From positions 62,001-126,000 of the forward strand of contig NZ_JBHTLQ010000001.1 of assembly GCF_042679085.1 (NCBI RefSeq): 64,000 nucleotides of DNA, written 5' to 3'. The DNA comes from Phenylobacterium conjunctum. GTDB lineage: Bacteria; Pseudomonadota; Alphaproteobacteria; Caulobacterales; Caulobacteraceae. The position numbers were made by a program, and so were the translations under genes. The notes below the pieces were generated by a model that worked only from the letters and a program-made list of their open reading frames with translations, searched no databases and had not been told where the DNA came from. Below are positions 8,558-17,220 of this stretch, piece after piece; within the stretch, counting starts at the first letter, position 1, and every line of letters begins with the position of its first letter.

Positions 8558-8986
8558 CTACTGCAGCCAGCCCGTGATGCGGATCTTGCCGTCGGCGCTC
8601 GCGCCCTCGGCCCAGATCTGGCGGGTGTTGACCCAGGCGTAGTCCGGGCTGGCGGTGGTGAGCGTGACGTTCTCCACCAGATCCATGCCCGTGGCGGTGG
8701 GCGTCGCGACCCCCGTCGCCTCCATGGAGATGCGGGCGCCGTCGTCGGTCTCAATCACGCCGCGGATGTTCAGCTCGCCCCGGCCGTCGGGGCGCAGGCG
8801 GTAATAGTCCGTGCCCGTCAGTTTCCCGGAGAGGCGGCCCTCGGCGCGGCCGGCGAAGCCGAAGTCGAAGCGCGCGCCGGACGGCGGGATCGCCGCCTGG
8901 CCGGTCAGGATCGCCTCCAGGGTCACGCCGAAGTCGGTCGCTCCGGTGATCTCGACTTCGTACTCATAGATCTTCTCGCCACGCAT
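8558..8986 (-). CDS. DUF3237 domain protein
   Basis: 142 residues beginning MRGEKIYEYEVEI. The start at 8986 is chosen because GGGAGGA lies 6 bases upstream; the frame is open further but without a ribosome site. The sequence has the beta-barrel pattern of DUF3237 (YRLRPDGRGELNIRG, WVNTRQIW). Proteins of this family are small, cytosolic and of unproven function, often found beside catabolic dehydrogenases. That is the case here: it lies 58 bases downstream of an SDR on the same strand and converges on the SDR ending at 8553. Confidence 0.85.
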   Translation of the reverse strand: MRGEKIYEYEVEITGATDFGVTLEAILTGQAAIPPSGARFDFGFAGRAEGRLSGKLTGTDYYRLRPDGRGELNIRGVIETDDGARISMEATGVATPTATGMDLVENVTLTTASPDYAWVNTRQIWAEGASADGKIRITGWLQ

Positions 8987-9044
8987 GGCCGTCCTCCCGT
9001 TTTGCGAAAGGCGTAGCCGCCGTTCCGTGGCGACAGGGAAGGGG

Positions 9045-9812
9045 TCAGGCGGCGGTGTAGCCGCCATCGATCACCAGTTCCGCCCCGGTCATGAAGCTTG
9101 ACTCGTCCGAGGCCAGGAAGACGATCCCGTCGGCGATCTCGCGCGGCACGCCCAGCCGGCCCAGCGCATGGCGCGAAATGATCATGTCGCGCATCTCGTT
9201 GGCGTTCTCGACGTCGCGCAGGGCCCCGGCGACCATCGGGGTTTCGATGAAGCCGGGATGGACCGAGTTCACCCGAACGCCGAAGGGCGCGAGCTCCAGG
9301 GCCGTGGCCTTGCTCAACAGGGCGACGCCGCCCTTGGAGGCGCAATAGGCCGGCGCGCCGGGGGAGCCGACCTTCCCCAGGATCGAGGACAGGTTGATGA
9401 TCGAGCCCCGGCCGGCCTCGACCATCACCGGGGCGGCGGCCTTCATGCCCAGGAAGACCCCGTCGAGATTGATGTCCATGAGTTGGCGCCAGGCCTCGAA
9501 GGTGGTCTCCAGCAGCGGGCCGCCGCCGGCGACGCCCGCATTGTTGACCAGCACGTCGAGCCGCCCGAAGGCCTTCAGGGTTTCGGCGACCACCTCGGCC
9601 CAGCGCGCCTGGTCGGCGACGTTCTGGGTCAGGAACAGGGCCTTGCCGCCCGCGTCGGCGATGCCGTCAGCGACCGCCTGGCCGGCGTCGGCGGAGATGT
9701 CGGTCAGCACCACGGCCGCGCCCTCGCGCGCCAGCCGCCGGGCGGTTTCCGCGCCCAGGCCGGACCCTGCCCCCGTCACCAGGGCCACCTTGCCCTCGAC
9801 CCGTCCCGCCAT
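9045..9812 (-). CDS. Short-chain dehydrogenase (3-alpha/20-beta-hydroxysteroid dehydrogenase-like)
   Basis: 255 residues with the classical SDR signatures TGAGSGLG, NNAGVAGG, and the catalytic Ser plus YCASK. The C-terminal FLASDESSFMTGAELVIDGG is typical of NAD-dependent classical SDRs of the hydroxysteroid dehydrogenase type. It probably oxidises a secondary alcohol; steroid or terpenoid substrates are plausible but unproven. GGGAG precedes the ATG. It forms a short operon with the DUF3237 gene and is divergent from the MDR reductase at 9945. Confidence 0.92.
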   Translation of the reverse strand: MAGRVEGKVALVTGAGSGLGAETARRLAREGAAVVLTDISADAGQAVADGIADAGGKALFLTQNVADQARWAEVVAETLKAFGRLDVLVNNAGVAGGGPLLETTFEAWRQLMDINLDGVFLGMKAAAPVMVEAGRGSIINLSSILGKVGSPGAPAYCASKGGVALLSKATALELAPFGVRVNSVHPGFIETPMVAGALRDVENANEMRDMIISRHALGRLGVPREIADGIVFLASDESSFMTGAELVIDGGYTAA

Positions 9813-9944
9813 GTCGCTCTCCCTGATGCGCCGCCGTCTGGAGCGGTCGTTGTCCGGACCCTAGCGGGGCGGCGCGCGCGCCGGAAGCATTGACGCAACG
9901 TGCAGCCCGTGGCCCCTGGCGATCAAAGAGATCGGGAGGATCGC

Positions 9945-10976
9945 ATGGCCGCCGTCAATCGCTACTGGACCCTGTCGGGCAAGCCGATCGGCGGCTGGCC
10001 GGAGGCCGACACCTTTGAACTGCGCGAAGGCCCGATGCCAACGCCCGGGGAAGGCCAGGCCCTGACCCGGACGATCTACGTCTCCCTCGACCCCTATCAG
10101 TGGGCCTACAAGCGGCGCGGAACCGAGGCGCCGGGCGCGCCCTGCCATGCGCGGACGGTCTCGCAGGTCGTCGAGAGTCGCATTCCGGGGCTCAGCCCCG
10201 GCGACTTCGTGTTCAACACCAATGGCTGGTCGGAATACGCCCTCATGGGCGAGGGCGTGCCGCGCCCCGGCTACATGGTCCCGCGCAAGCTCGATCCGGC
10301 CAAGGGTAAGATCTCTCAAGCCGTGGGCGTGTTGGGGATGCTGGGCCTGACGGCCTATGCCGGCATGGTGGTCCAGTGCGGGGCCAAGGCCGGCGACACG
10401 GTGGTGGTGACGGCGGCCTCCGGCGGGGTGGGCCAGATCGCGGGCCAGCTGGCCAAGCTGCGCGGCGCTCGCGTGGTCGGCGTCGCCGGCAAGCCGGACA
10501 AGTGCCGGTTCGTCACCGAGACCCTGGGCTTCGACGCCTGTGTCTCGCACCTGTCGCCGACGCTGGCCCAGGACCTGGCGGCGGCCTGTCCCGACGGCGT
10601 CGACGTCTATTTCGAGAATGTCGGCGGCCCGTCCTTCGAGGCGGTGCTACCGCTGTTCAAGCCGGGTGCGCGGATGACCATCTGCGGCCTGATCAGCACC
10701 TATGGCGATGCGCCGGGCGAGGACCCGCGGGCCATGGAGGCGCGGCGGGCCGGCGAGCGCGGGGTCACGGTCACTGACCTATTTGTCGGCGACTATGTGG
10801 ACAGCCACCACGCGGCCATGCTGGCCGAACTCGGCCCCGCCGTGGCGGACGGGCGGGTGAAGTACCTGGAGGATATCCGGGAAGGCCTGGAGACCATCCC
10901 CCAGGCCTTCGCCGAGATGCTGAAGGGCGGCAACTTCGGCAAGATGCTGGTCCGCATCGCCGAGGATCCGACCTAG
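9945..10976 (+). CDS. NADP-dependent MDR oxidoreductase (CurA/leukotriene B4 dehydrogenase type)
   Basis: 343 residues starting MAAVNRYWTLSGKPIGG; the ATG at 9945 has GGGAGGA 5 bases upstream. It has no zinc ligands and contains the nucleotide-binding stretch TAASGGVGQIAGQLAK and VYFENVGG, both characteristic of the zinc-independent medium-chain reductases that reduce enone double bonds with NADPH. It may act with the neighbouring SDRs on alpha,beta-unsaturated carbonyl intermediates. A 50-bp imperfect palindrome follows the stop by 5 bases; the same element follows the other MDR gene, ending at 26891. Confidence 0.9.
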   Translation: MAAVNRYWTLSGKPIGGWPEADTFELREGPMPTPGEGQALTRTIYVSLDPYQWAYKRRGTEAPGAPCHARTVSQVVESRIPGLSPGDFVFNTNGWSEYALMGEGVPRPGYMVPRKLDPAKGKISQAVGVLGMLGLTAYAGMVVQCGAKAGDTVVVTAASGGVGQIAGQLAKLRGARVVGVAGKPDKCRFVTETLGFDACVSHLSPTLAQDLAAACPDGVDVYFENVGGPSFEAVLPLFKPGARMTICGLISTYGDAPGEDPRAMEARRAGERGVTVTDLFVGDYVDSHHAAMLAELGPAVADGRVKYLEDIREGLETIPQAFAEMLKGGNFGKMLVRIAEDPT

Positions 10977-10981
10977 AGCTT

Positions 10982-11031
10982 GGAGCGTGATGGCCGCCGA
11001 AACCGCCGTCCACTTTCGGCTATCACACTCC
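10982..11031. repeat. Dispersed 50-bp palindromic repeat, copy 1
   Basis: Begins GGAGCGTGAT and ends ATCACACTCC, so its ends pair except for one mismatch, and the inner GCCG/CGGC can extend the stem. It shares 44 of 50 positions with the copy at 26896-26945. It lies between the convergent ends of the MDR and nitroreductase genes, where it could act as a bidirectional terminator or an mRNA-stabilising hairpin. Confidence 0.75.
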
Positions 11032-11035
11032 TGGA

Positions 11036-11713
11036 TTAGTCGCCGAAGCCGACGAACACGGTAGCTTCTTCCACGGACTTGCGCTCGGAGACCACGGCGT
11101 TGGCCGGGAAGCTGTCGTCCGGCCAGCCCAGGGCGACGGCCTTCATGATCACCTGGTCCTCGGCGATGCCGGCGTGTTCGCGCACCACTGGGGACTGCAT
11201 GATGCCCTGGCTGTTGATCACGCAGCCCAGGCCCCGCGACCAGGCCGCGTTGACCAGGGCGGTGGTGACCGCGCCGCAGTCGAAGGGCGTGTCGTCGGAG
11301 CCGTCCAGCACCCGGTCGTAGGTGATGATCACACAAACCGGCGCGTCGAACTGGCGGAAGCCCCGCAGCACCCAGTCCTGACGGCCGGCCTTGTCGTCGC
11401 GCTCGATGCCCATGGCGCCGAACAGCTGCTTGGCGACGCCCACCTGGCGGTCGCGGTGCTTGCCTTCGAAGGCGCCGCCGGTGCGGAACTCGCGGGAGTG
11501 GGGGATGCCGGCCAGGTTGCGCTCGGTGTTGCCGGCCCGGATGCGGTCCAGCGGCTCGCCGGTGACCACATAGAAGTTCCAGGGTTGGGTGTTCATCGAG
11601 GAGGGGGCGCGCATGGCGAGCTCGATGATTTCCTCGATCAGCTTGCGCGGCACGGGATCGGGCTTGTAGCCGCGAATGCTGCGCCGGCCCTTGATCACCT
11701 CGTCGTACTTCAT
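11036..11713 (-). CDS. Nitroreductase family protein
   Basis: 225 residues. The start at 11713 (MKYDEVIKGRRSIRGY) is set by GGGGAGGA upstream. The RRSIRGYKPDPVP opening, PSSMNTQPWNFYVV and GLGCVINSQGI are FMN-binding features of the NfsB/FRase family, dimeric enzymes that use NAD(P)H to reduce nitroaromatics, quinones or enones. It sits 25 bases downstream of the thioesterase gene in the same direction, so the two are likely cotranscribed. The natural substrate is unknown. Confidence 0.92.
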   Translation of the reverse strand: MKYDEVIKGRRSIRGYKPDPVPRKLIEEIIELAMRAPSSMNTQPWNFYVVTGEPLDRIRAGNTERNLAGIPHSREFRTGGAFEGKHRDRQVGVAKQLFGAMGIERDDKAGRQDWVLRGFRQFDAPVCVIITYDRVLDGSDDTPFDCGAVTTALVNAAWSRGLGCVINSQGIMQSPVVREHAGIAEDQVIMKAVALGWPDDSFPANAVVSERKSVEEATVFVGFGD

Positions 11714-11738
11714 GCCGTCCTCCCCTCTCATGTTGTCG

Positions 11739-12608
11739 TCAGGCCTGGCGTTGCGCCACGGCGGCCACATTGATTGTTCCCACCGGCCCCATCTCGTCAT
11801 GCAGCCAGCACTCGCCCACGGCGACACCGGCCAGGGCGTGGTGGCGAACCATGTCGAAGCCCAGCCACTCGGTGGCCGGCAGACGGTGCATGTAGACCGT
11901 GAAGTCGGTGTTCACATAGTCGATGCTGCCCAGGCTGGAATGGGCCATGGGGCTGGCGAAATCGGCGGCGAGCGCCACGCGGGTGAAGGGCGTGTGCGCC
12001 TGGCCCTCGACCAGCGGCCGGGTCTCGCGCACCCAGGCCTGGCGGGCCTCGAAGGGCGACAGCGGCCCCAGCACTGGCGGGTTGGCGGCGGAGGAGGGCG
12101 CGTCGCCCTCGCCGGCCAGGCGCCGACGCGGCGTGTCGTGAGCTTCGCGGCGGTCGGCGGGGATCGGGCGGATCTCCCAGTGGCCGCGGTCCGGTTGCGG
12201 CAGGAGGTCGTGGGGCGAGGGGACCCGCCAGCTCGGCGACTGTGGGGTGGGGCTGTCCGGGTTCTCGGTCTCGCGCAGGTACAGGCAGTTGGCGCGGGCC
12301 ACCACGTCGCCGTCGGCGATCAGCTGGGCCTCGGCCAGCAGCAGGCGGCGGCCCTGGCGGATGATCTGGGTGGCGACCTGCAACGGCGCCTTGGGAGCCA
12401 TCTTGATCAGGTCGACGCAGAGCCGGGCGGGCACGAGATCAGAGGCGCCATAGGCCCGCTCCAGGCCAAGGCCCAGGAGACCGCCCACGAAGCGGCCGCC
12501 CAGGGTGTTCGGCCGCCAGTAGCCGCCCGCCGCCTCGGTCGGCACGAAGCGGTCGCCGTCCTCAATGAAGAAGGCGGTCGTTGAGACCGTCCCGAACCCG
12601 TCGCCCAA
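11739..12608 (-). CDS. Acyl-CoA thioesterase family protein
   Basis: About 289 residues in a double-hotdog layout: an N-terminal half with PNTLGGRFVGGLLG and a C-terminal half with HSSLGSIDYVNTDFTVYMHR, as in TesB-like or 4HBT_3 proteins that hydrolyse acyl-CoA. The start is uncertain. The TTG at 12608 begins a family-like sequence (GDGFGTVSTTAFF); a GTG at 12677 would add 23 residues rich in Arg/Thr with no ribosome site. It precedes the nitroreductase and is divergent from the SDR at 12766. It would release free acids from CoA thioesters in a degradative pathway. Confidence 0.8.
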   Translation of the reverse strand: MGDGFGTVSTTAFFIEDGDRFVPTEAAGGYWRPNTLGGRFVGGLLGLGLERAYGASDLVPARLCVDLIKMAPKAPLQVATQIIRQGRRLLLAEAQLIADGDVVARANCLYLRETENPDSPTPQSPSWRVPSPHDLLPQPDRGHWEIRPIPADRREAHDTPRRRLAGEGDAPSSAANPPVLGPLSPFEARQAWVRETRPLVEGQAHTPFTRVALAADFASPMAHSSLGSIDYVNTDFTVYMHRLPATEWLGFDMVRHHALAGVAVGECWLHDEMGPVGTINVAAVAQRQA

Positions 12609-12765
12609 AATTCCAACCCCGACCCAGGTCGCCGTCGCGGCGACGCAACGGCTCCTAGAGGTCCGTCCCCACGTCACGCAAGTCCGGCGTGGGGCGCCGT
12701 GGCGTCACGATTGATCTCGCGCCCCCAATTGGCCGAAGTGGCGAAAAGCTTCGAGGAGACGCCCC

Positions 12766-13539
12766 ATGACCTTCCCCCTGCCCAATGTTTCCACCGACCT
12801 GACGGGCCAGGTGGCCCTGGTCACCGGCGCCTCGTCAGGCCTGGGCCTGCGCTTCGCCAAGGTGCTGGCCAAGTGCGGCGCCAAGGTCGCCATCGCCGCC
12901 CGCCGGGTGGAGCGCCTGGAGGCCCTGGCCGCCGAGATCCGCGCCGAGGGCGGCGTCGCCTTCCCCGTGGCCCTGGACGTCACCAACACCGAGCAGCTGA
13001 AGACGGTGGTGCCCAAGGTCGAGGCCGAGCTGGGCCTCGTCACCATCCTGGTCAACAACGCCGGCATTCCCGACGCCCAGCGGGCGGTGAAGATGTCGGT
13101 CGAGCTGATCGACCAGGTGCTCGATATCAATGTCCGCGCGCCCTTCATCCTGTCCTGCGAGGTGGCCCGCCGGCTGATCGAGGAGAAGTCCCCGGGCCGG
13201 ATCGTCAACATCGCCTCGGTGGCGGCCTATGACTATGCCGGCGGCGGGGCTGCGCTCTACTCGGTGACCAAGGCCGCGGTGGTCCGCGCCACGGAGGCGC
13301 TAGCGGTGGAATGGGCTCGGAACAACATCAACGTCACCGGCATCGCGCCCGGCGCTTTCCAGTCCGAGATGATGGACGGGATGCTGGAGCGGGTGGGCGA
13401 CATCTCCAAGGGCATGCCGCGCCAGCGGATCTGCGATCCGGCCATGCTGGACTCGACCCTTCTGTTCCTGGTCTCGCCCGCCTCGGTGGCGGTGACCGGC
13501 ACGGTCATCAAGGTCGACGACGGCCAGGGCCGTCGCTGA
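12766..13539 (+). CDS. Short-chain dehydrogenase/reductase
   Basis: 257 residues with the classical TGASSGLG cofactor loop, NNAGIPDAQ, catalytic Ser and YSVTK, and a C-terminal VAVTGTVIKVDDGQ. The acidic residue after beta-2 is replaced by the Arg-rich IAARRVERLEAL, which favours NADP(H). Probably a ketone or alcohol oxidoreductase of the catabolic cluster. It is divergent from the thioesterase-nitroreductase pair and ends 3 bases from the convergent stop of the secreted protein gene. Confidence 0.9.
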   Translation: MTFPLPNVSTDLTGQVALVTGASSGLGLRFAKVLAKCGAKVAIAARRVERLEALAAEIRAEGGVAFPVALDVTNTEQLKTVVPKVEAELGLVTILVNNAGIPDAQRAVKMSVELIDQVLDINVRAPFILSCEVARRLIEEKSPGRIVNIASVAAYDYAGGGAALYSVTKAAVVRATEALAVEWARNNINVTGIAPGAFQSEMMDGMLERVGDISKGMPRQRICDPAMLDSTLLFLVSPASVAVTGTVIKVDDGQGRR

Positions 13540-13542
13540 GCC

Positions 13543-14274
13543 CTACTTCACCACCAGATCGGTGTCGGCGACCCCGGCGTTCGGGGTCGTCGCGTCCGTC
13601 GCGATGATCCGCAGCCTGTAGGCGCCCGGCGCGAGCGGTGTGGGCGTCGGGGCCGCGAACTCGCTCTTGGTCCCGGCATAGGCCAGGGGGAAGCGCACCG
13701 GCTCGGCGCCCTTGCGGGTCAGTTCGGCGCTGACCGTGTAATTGGCGGCGTCCCACAGGCCCTTGGGCTCGATGGGGCAGCCGCACATCAGGGCCACCTT
13801 GGCGTGGACCATCGCCTTGCGGTCCGCGCCGACGACCGCTGACGGCTCGACGATCAGGCCGGGGAAGCTCAGCACCCAGCCGTCGCCCTCGATGTTGCGG
13901 CCGGGCAGGACCCAGAGGGTCGAGCTCGCCTCCATGCCCGCCGGGGCGCGGACGACTGCACGCACCAGGGTGGGCTCGGTGATGTCGAGCTGGGCGGTGA
14001 ACCTGGCGGTGTCGGCGTCCGCCAGGGGCGCGTTGCGCGCCGCGGGCTGGACCATCAGCTTGGGCGTGTCGCCGGTGGCGCCTTCGATCTTGCCGCTCGC
14101 CAGGGTCTTGCCGGTGCGGGCGTCGGTCAGGGTCACCTGGGCGCCGCCCACGTGGGTTCCGATGAACTTGGCGTCAAGGGCGCGCGCTCGGACGACGACG
14201 GTCGTCGGCTGGGCCTGGGCGGCGCCGGCGGCGAGGGCCGCAGCGAGGCTGAGAGCGAACAGGTAAGGGCGCAT
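13543..14274 (-). CDS. Secreted protein of unknown function
   Basis: 243 residues. A clear signal peptide (MRPYLFALSLAAALAAGAAQA) predicts export to the periplasm. The mature part looks all-beta and repetitive, with YTVSAELTRKG and PGAYRLRIIATDA segments reminiscent of Ig-like folds, and one CGC pair (ALMCGCPIEP) that could bind metal or form a disulfide. No known family is recognised. Neighbours give no clear function. Confidence 0.75.
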   Translation of the reverse strand: MRPYLFALSLAAALAAGAAQAQPTTVVVRARALDAKFIGTHVGGAQVTLTDARTGKTLASGKIEGATGDTPKLMVQPAARNAPLADADTARFTAQLDITEPTLVRAVVRAPAGMEASSTLWVLPGRNIEGDGWVLSFPGLIVEPSAVVGADRKAMVHAKVALMCGCPIEPKGLWDAANYTVSAELTRKGAEPVRFPLAYAGTKSEFAAPTPTPLAPGAYRLRIIATDATTPNAGVADTDLVVK

Positions 14275-14357
14275 GGGCGTTCCGATCCGGCAAGAAGGTG
14301 TGGCTCGATCCTAGCTGACCTGGCGCGCCGGACCACTGTGGCGCGGTTGCAGCGGGA

Positions 14358-14993
14358 TCAGGGCGCAGCCTCGGCGGCGATCCTCACCGCATCGGCGGCC
14401 GGCACGCCCAGCATCGCCAGCTGCAGTTCCGCGAAGCGGGCCGAAATCGAGGCCGGCGCTCCGTTCAGGCGCTGCGCCAGGGCCGCCAGGGTCAAGGCGC
14501 CCAGGGCGTCCAGCAGGGGCTGGTCCACGGTGGCCTGGAACCAGCCCTGGGCGACGCCCAGATCGACGTCGGCGCGGATGAACTGGGTGATACGGCCCCG
14601 CAGCTCGCCATTGGCCGCCACCGCCTGGGCGAGCAGGCGACCCCACTCGCGGTGGGCGGCGGCCTCTTCCACGAAGCGGCGGGTGGCGTAGGCAACCCGA
14701 GTCCGGGCGTCGGCGCCGCCGGGCAGGGTCTGGGCCATGCGCTCGGCGGTGATCTCGGCCATGCCCAGGGCGACGCCGTGGGCGATGTCCTCCCGGTCGC
14801 GGAAGTAGCTGTAGAATGTGCCGTTGGCGACCCCCGCCGCCTTGGCGATGTCGAAGGCGGTGGCGACGCCGAATCCGTCGCGGGCGAATAGGGTGACGGC
14901 GGCGTCCAGCAGGCGGGCGCGGGTGCGCTCGGCCTTGCCTGCCGCAGCCGCGCGCGCGGCGAACACCCCCTCGATCGACAAGGCTCCATCCAT
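14358..14993 (-). CDS. TetR family transcriptional regulator
   Basis: 211 residues from the ATG at 14993 (MDGALSIEGVFAAR); upstream codons lie in the operator region. The helix-turn-helix shows ATAFDIAKAAGVANGTFYSYF. It is divergent from the PhlG-like gene at 15079. The 85-base gap holds a good promoter and two TCTCA...TGAG palindromes, so it most likely represses both itself and the hydrolase/flavoprotein operon. In known phl clusters a TetR protein (PhlF or PhlH) likewise controls the hydrolase; this is an analogy, not shown homology. Confidence 0.9.
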   Translation of the reverse strand: MDGALSIEGVFAARAAAAGKAERTRARLLDAAVTLFARDGFGVATAFDIAKAAGVANGTFYSYFRDREDIAHGVALGMAEITAERMAQTLPGGADARTRVAYATRRFVEEAAAHREWGRLLAQAVAANGELRGRITQFIRADVDLGVAQGWFQATVDQPLLDALGALTLAALAQRLNGAPASISARFAELQLAMLGVPAADAVRIAAEAAP

Positions 14994-15021
14994 GGCCCGA
15001 CTGTGCCTTGCGATGGCTGAA

Positions 15022-15062
15022 TTGACAATAATCTCAAAAATGAGAATTATCTCAATTCTGAG
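15022..15062 (+). promoter_or_regulatory. Promoter with two overlapping TetR-type palindromes
   Basis: A perfect -35 hexamer TTGACA (15022-15027) is followed after 17 bases by AATTAT (15045-15050). Two inverted repeats, TCTCAAAAATGAGA (15032-15045) and TCTCAATTCTGAG (15050-15062), cover the spacer and the region just past the -10. A repressor bound there would block the promoter of the hydrolase gene at 15079. The divergent TetR gene starts 29 bases to the left. Confidence 0.6.
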
Positions 15063-15078
15063 CCCCAAGGAGGACGCC

Positions 15079-15870
15079 ATGGCGCAACCTGCTCCTGATC
15101 TCCAGCCCTCCGCCGCCCACCGGCCGGGCGGCTGGCTGGCCGCCTATTGGCGCCCGGAGGTCGCGCCCCTGTCGCCGCGGGTGCAGGCCGCCCTGGCGGC
15201 GGGCCCGCGTCCCGCCGAGCTGTTCCTGAGCTCGGCCCAGGCGCCGGCCCTGATGGAGGATGGCTATGGCCCCGTCGAGACCGGCTGGACCTGGACGCGG
15301 GGCCAGGGCGTCCGGGTCAATTGCCTGACCCCGATGCCAGGGGTGACGCCGGCCATGTGGGACTGGTGGTTCGCCTGGCACGGCGCAGATTCCGACCGCT
15401 ACAAGCTGTGGCATCCCCGCGCCCACCTGGCGGTCGGCTGGGCCGATGGCGGTGACGCGCGCGGCGGCTATGTGGGCCGCACCTCGCGGGTGGTGGAGTA
15501 TCTGGGCGCGAGCCGGATGCGGTTCGCCATCAGCTTTGAGCCGCCTGCGGCCTTTGGCCTGGATCCGGCGCTGCTGGCGCGCAAGGGCCAGGTGGCGGTC
15601 TGCGCGCGCGCCGGGCTGGACGGTTCGGGCTTCACCTCGGGCGCGATGATCCACCAGCTTCGTCCCACCGCGGACGGCTGCGAGATGCGCTCCCGGTTCT
15701 GGATGCTGGGCGACGACCTGAGGCTGGGCGGCCTGCGACGGCCCCTGACACGGCTGATCCCGCCGCGGCCGCAGGAGGCCGAGGCCCTGCTGGTCCATTG
15801 CGCTGAGGAGATGGGGCATCTGGCGGGCATCCTGCCGGCGCTCTACGCCGAATTCGGAGCCGACCAATGA
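15079..15870 (+). CDS. PhlG-like (2,4-diacetylphloroglucinol hydrolase family) protein
   Basis: 263 residues from the ATG at 15079, which has AAGGAGGA upstream. It carries the family pattern DWWFAWHGADSDRYKLWHP with a following RAH, then VVEYLG, and a C-terminal HCAEEMGHLAG. The last is the HxxxE that, with an earlier His and Glu, binds zinc in PhlG. PhlG cleaves a C-C bond in acylated phloroglucinols. Related Bet v 1-fold proteins act on other substrates, so the substrate remains open. It overlaps the next gene by ATGA, implying coupled translation with the flavoprotein. Confidence 0.82.
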   Translation: MAQPAPDLQPSAAHRPGGWLAAYWRPEVAPLSPRVQAALAAGPRPAELFLSSAQAPALMEDGYGPVETGWTWTRGQGVRVNCLTPMPGVTPAMWDWWFAWHGADSDRYKLWHPRAHLAVGWADGGDARGGYVGRTSRVVEYLGASRMRFAISFEPPAAFGLDPALLARKGQVAVCARAGLDGSGFTSGAMIHQLRPTADGCEMRSRFWMLGDDLRLGGLRRPLTRLIPPRPQEAEALLVHCAEEMGHLAGILPALYAEFGADQ

Positions 15871-17210
15871 TCCGCGACGGCAAGCCGGGCCGCAGCTTCG
15901 CCCGAGGCGAGGCGGGCTATGAACGGGCGCTGTTCGGAACCAGCTTCAACGGCCGTGATCCCGGACGGCGGCCCGAACGCATTGTCCAGGCCAACACCGC
16001 CGCCGACGTCATCGCGGCGGTCAAGGCGGCGCAGGCGCAGGGCCTGAAGATCACGGTCTGCTCCGGCGGCCACAACTGGGCCCAGAACCACATCCGCGAC
16101 GGCGTCCTGATGCTGGACCTGTCGCGGCTGAACACGATCCAGATCGACCGCGCCGCCATGACCGCGCGCATAGGGCCGGGCTGCGAAGGCGCGGAGCTGA
16201 ACCGCAGGCTCGCCCGCAGGGGCCTGTTCTTCCCGACGCCGCACGCGCCGGATGTCGGCATGGGCGGCTTCCTCCTGCAGGGCGGGTTCGGCTGGGGAAG
16301 CCGCGCCTTCGGCATGGCCTGTGAGAATGTGCTGGGCGTGGACGTGGTGCTGGCCGACGGCTCCCTGGTGCAGGCTGATGCGCAGACCCATCCAGACCTC
16401 TACTGGGCCGCGCGAGGCTCGGGCCTGGGGTTTTTCGGCGTGGTGGTCGCCTTCCACCTGAAGCTCCACAAGCGGCCGAGGGCCATCGGCATCGCCAGCC
16501 AGGTGTTCGGCCTGGAGCACCTGGACGAGGTCTATCGCTGGCTGGACGCGATCGGTCCGTCGGTCTCGCGCCAGGTCGAGCTGCAGATGCTGATGACGCC
16601 CAGGCCGATGTTTCTCAACCGGCCGGGCCTGGAAGTGATCGCGCCGGTGCTGGCGGACAGCTGGCGCGCGGCGCGGGAGGCGGTCGCCTTCCTCAAGACA
16701 AGCCCGCTGCGGTCAAAGGCCGTGGTGACGACGCCGCTGCTGCCCCTGTCGCTGGACGTGATGCAGAAGGGCGCCGCGCGGACGCATTTTCCGGACGGCA
16801 TGCGCTGGTGCGTCGACAACATGTGGACCGACGCGCCCATCGATGACCTGCTGCCGGGCCTGCGCGCCATCGCCGCCGACATGCCGCCGGAACCGAGCCA
16901 CGTGCTGTGGCTGGACTGGCGGGCGGCGGGCGAGCGGCCGGACATGGCGTTCTCGATGGAGGCCCAGCGCTATCTCGCCCTCTATGGCGAATGGCGGAAC
17001 CCGGCGGACGATGGCCGTTATCTGGACTGGGCCACCCGGCACATGCGGGCCATGGCGCCCCTGGGCGTTGGCTCCCAACTGGCGGACGAGAACCTGGCGA
17101 GGCGTCCGGCCAAGGTGCTGGCGGACGCCAACCTGAAGCGCCTAGAGGCCCTGCGGGAGCGCTACGATCCGCAGGGCCTCATCGGCGGCTGGCCTGGAGG
17201 CGAGGCCTAG
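15867..17210 (+). CDS. FAD-linked oxidoreductase, berberine bridge enzyme type
   Basis: 447 residues. A PCMH-type FAD domain covers the first half: CSGGHNWAQNH carries the His expected to bind FAD covalently, and GMGGFLLQGGFGWGSRAFG lies near the dinucleotide. The substrate domain follows. No signal peptide is seen, unlike many secreted BBE-like enzymes. Members oxidise alcohols, phenols or sugars with O2. The ATGA overlap with the PhlG-like gene suggests sequential steps on one substrate, perhaps a phenolic polyketide. The usual second covalent-linkage Cys is not obvious. Confidence 0.87.
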   Translation: MIRDGKPGRSFARGEAGYERALFGTSFNGRDPGRRPERIVQANTAADVIAAVKAAQAQGLKITVCSGGHNWAQNHIRDGVLMLDLSRLNTIQIDRAAMTARIGPGCEGAELNRRLARRGLFFPTPHAPDVGMGGFLLQGGFGWGSRAFGMACENVLGVDVVLADGSLVQADAQTHPDLYWAARGSGLGFFGVVVAFHLKLHKRPRAIGIASQVFGLEHLDEVYRWLDAIGPSVSRQVELQMLMTPRPMFLNRPGLEVIAPVLADSWRAAREAVAFLKTSPLRSKAVVTTPLLPLSLDVMQKGAARTHFPDGMRWCVDNMWTDAPIDDLLPGLRAIAADMPPEPSHVLWLDWRAAGERPDMAFSMEAQRYLALYGEWRNPADDGRYLDWATRHMRAMAPLGVGSQLADENLARRPAKVLADANLKRLEALRERYDPQGLIGGWPGGEA

Positions 17211-17220
17211 GCGCCGGCCG

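Noticed and set aside
12609..12677. N-terminal extension of the thioesterase from a GTG at 12677
   Set aside because: The added 23 residues are Arg/Thr-rich, lack a ribosome site and do not look like the family; the TTG at 12608 was preferred, although this stays uncertain.
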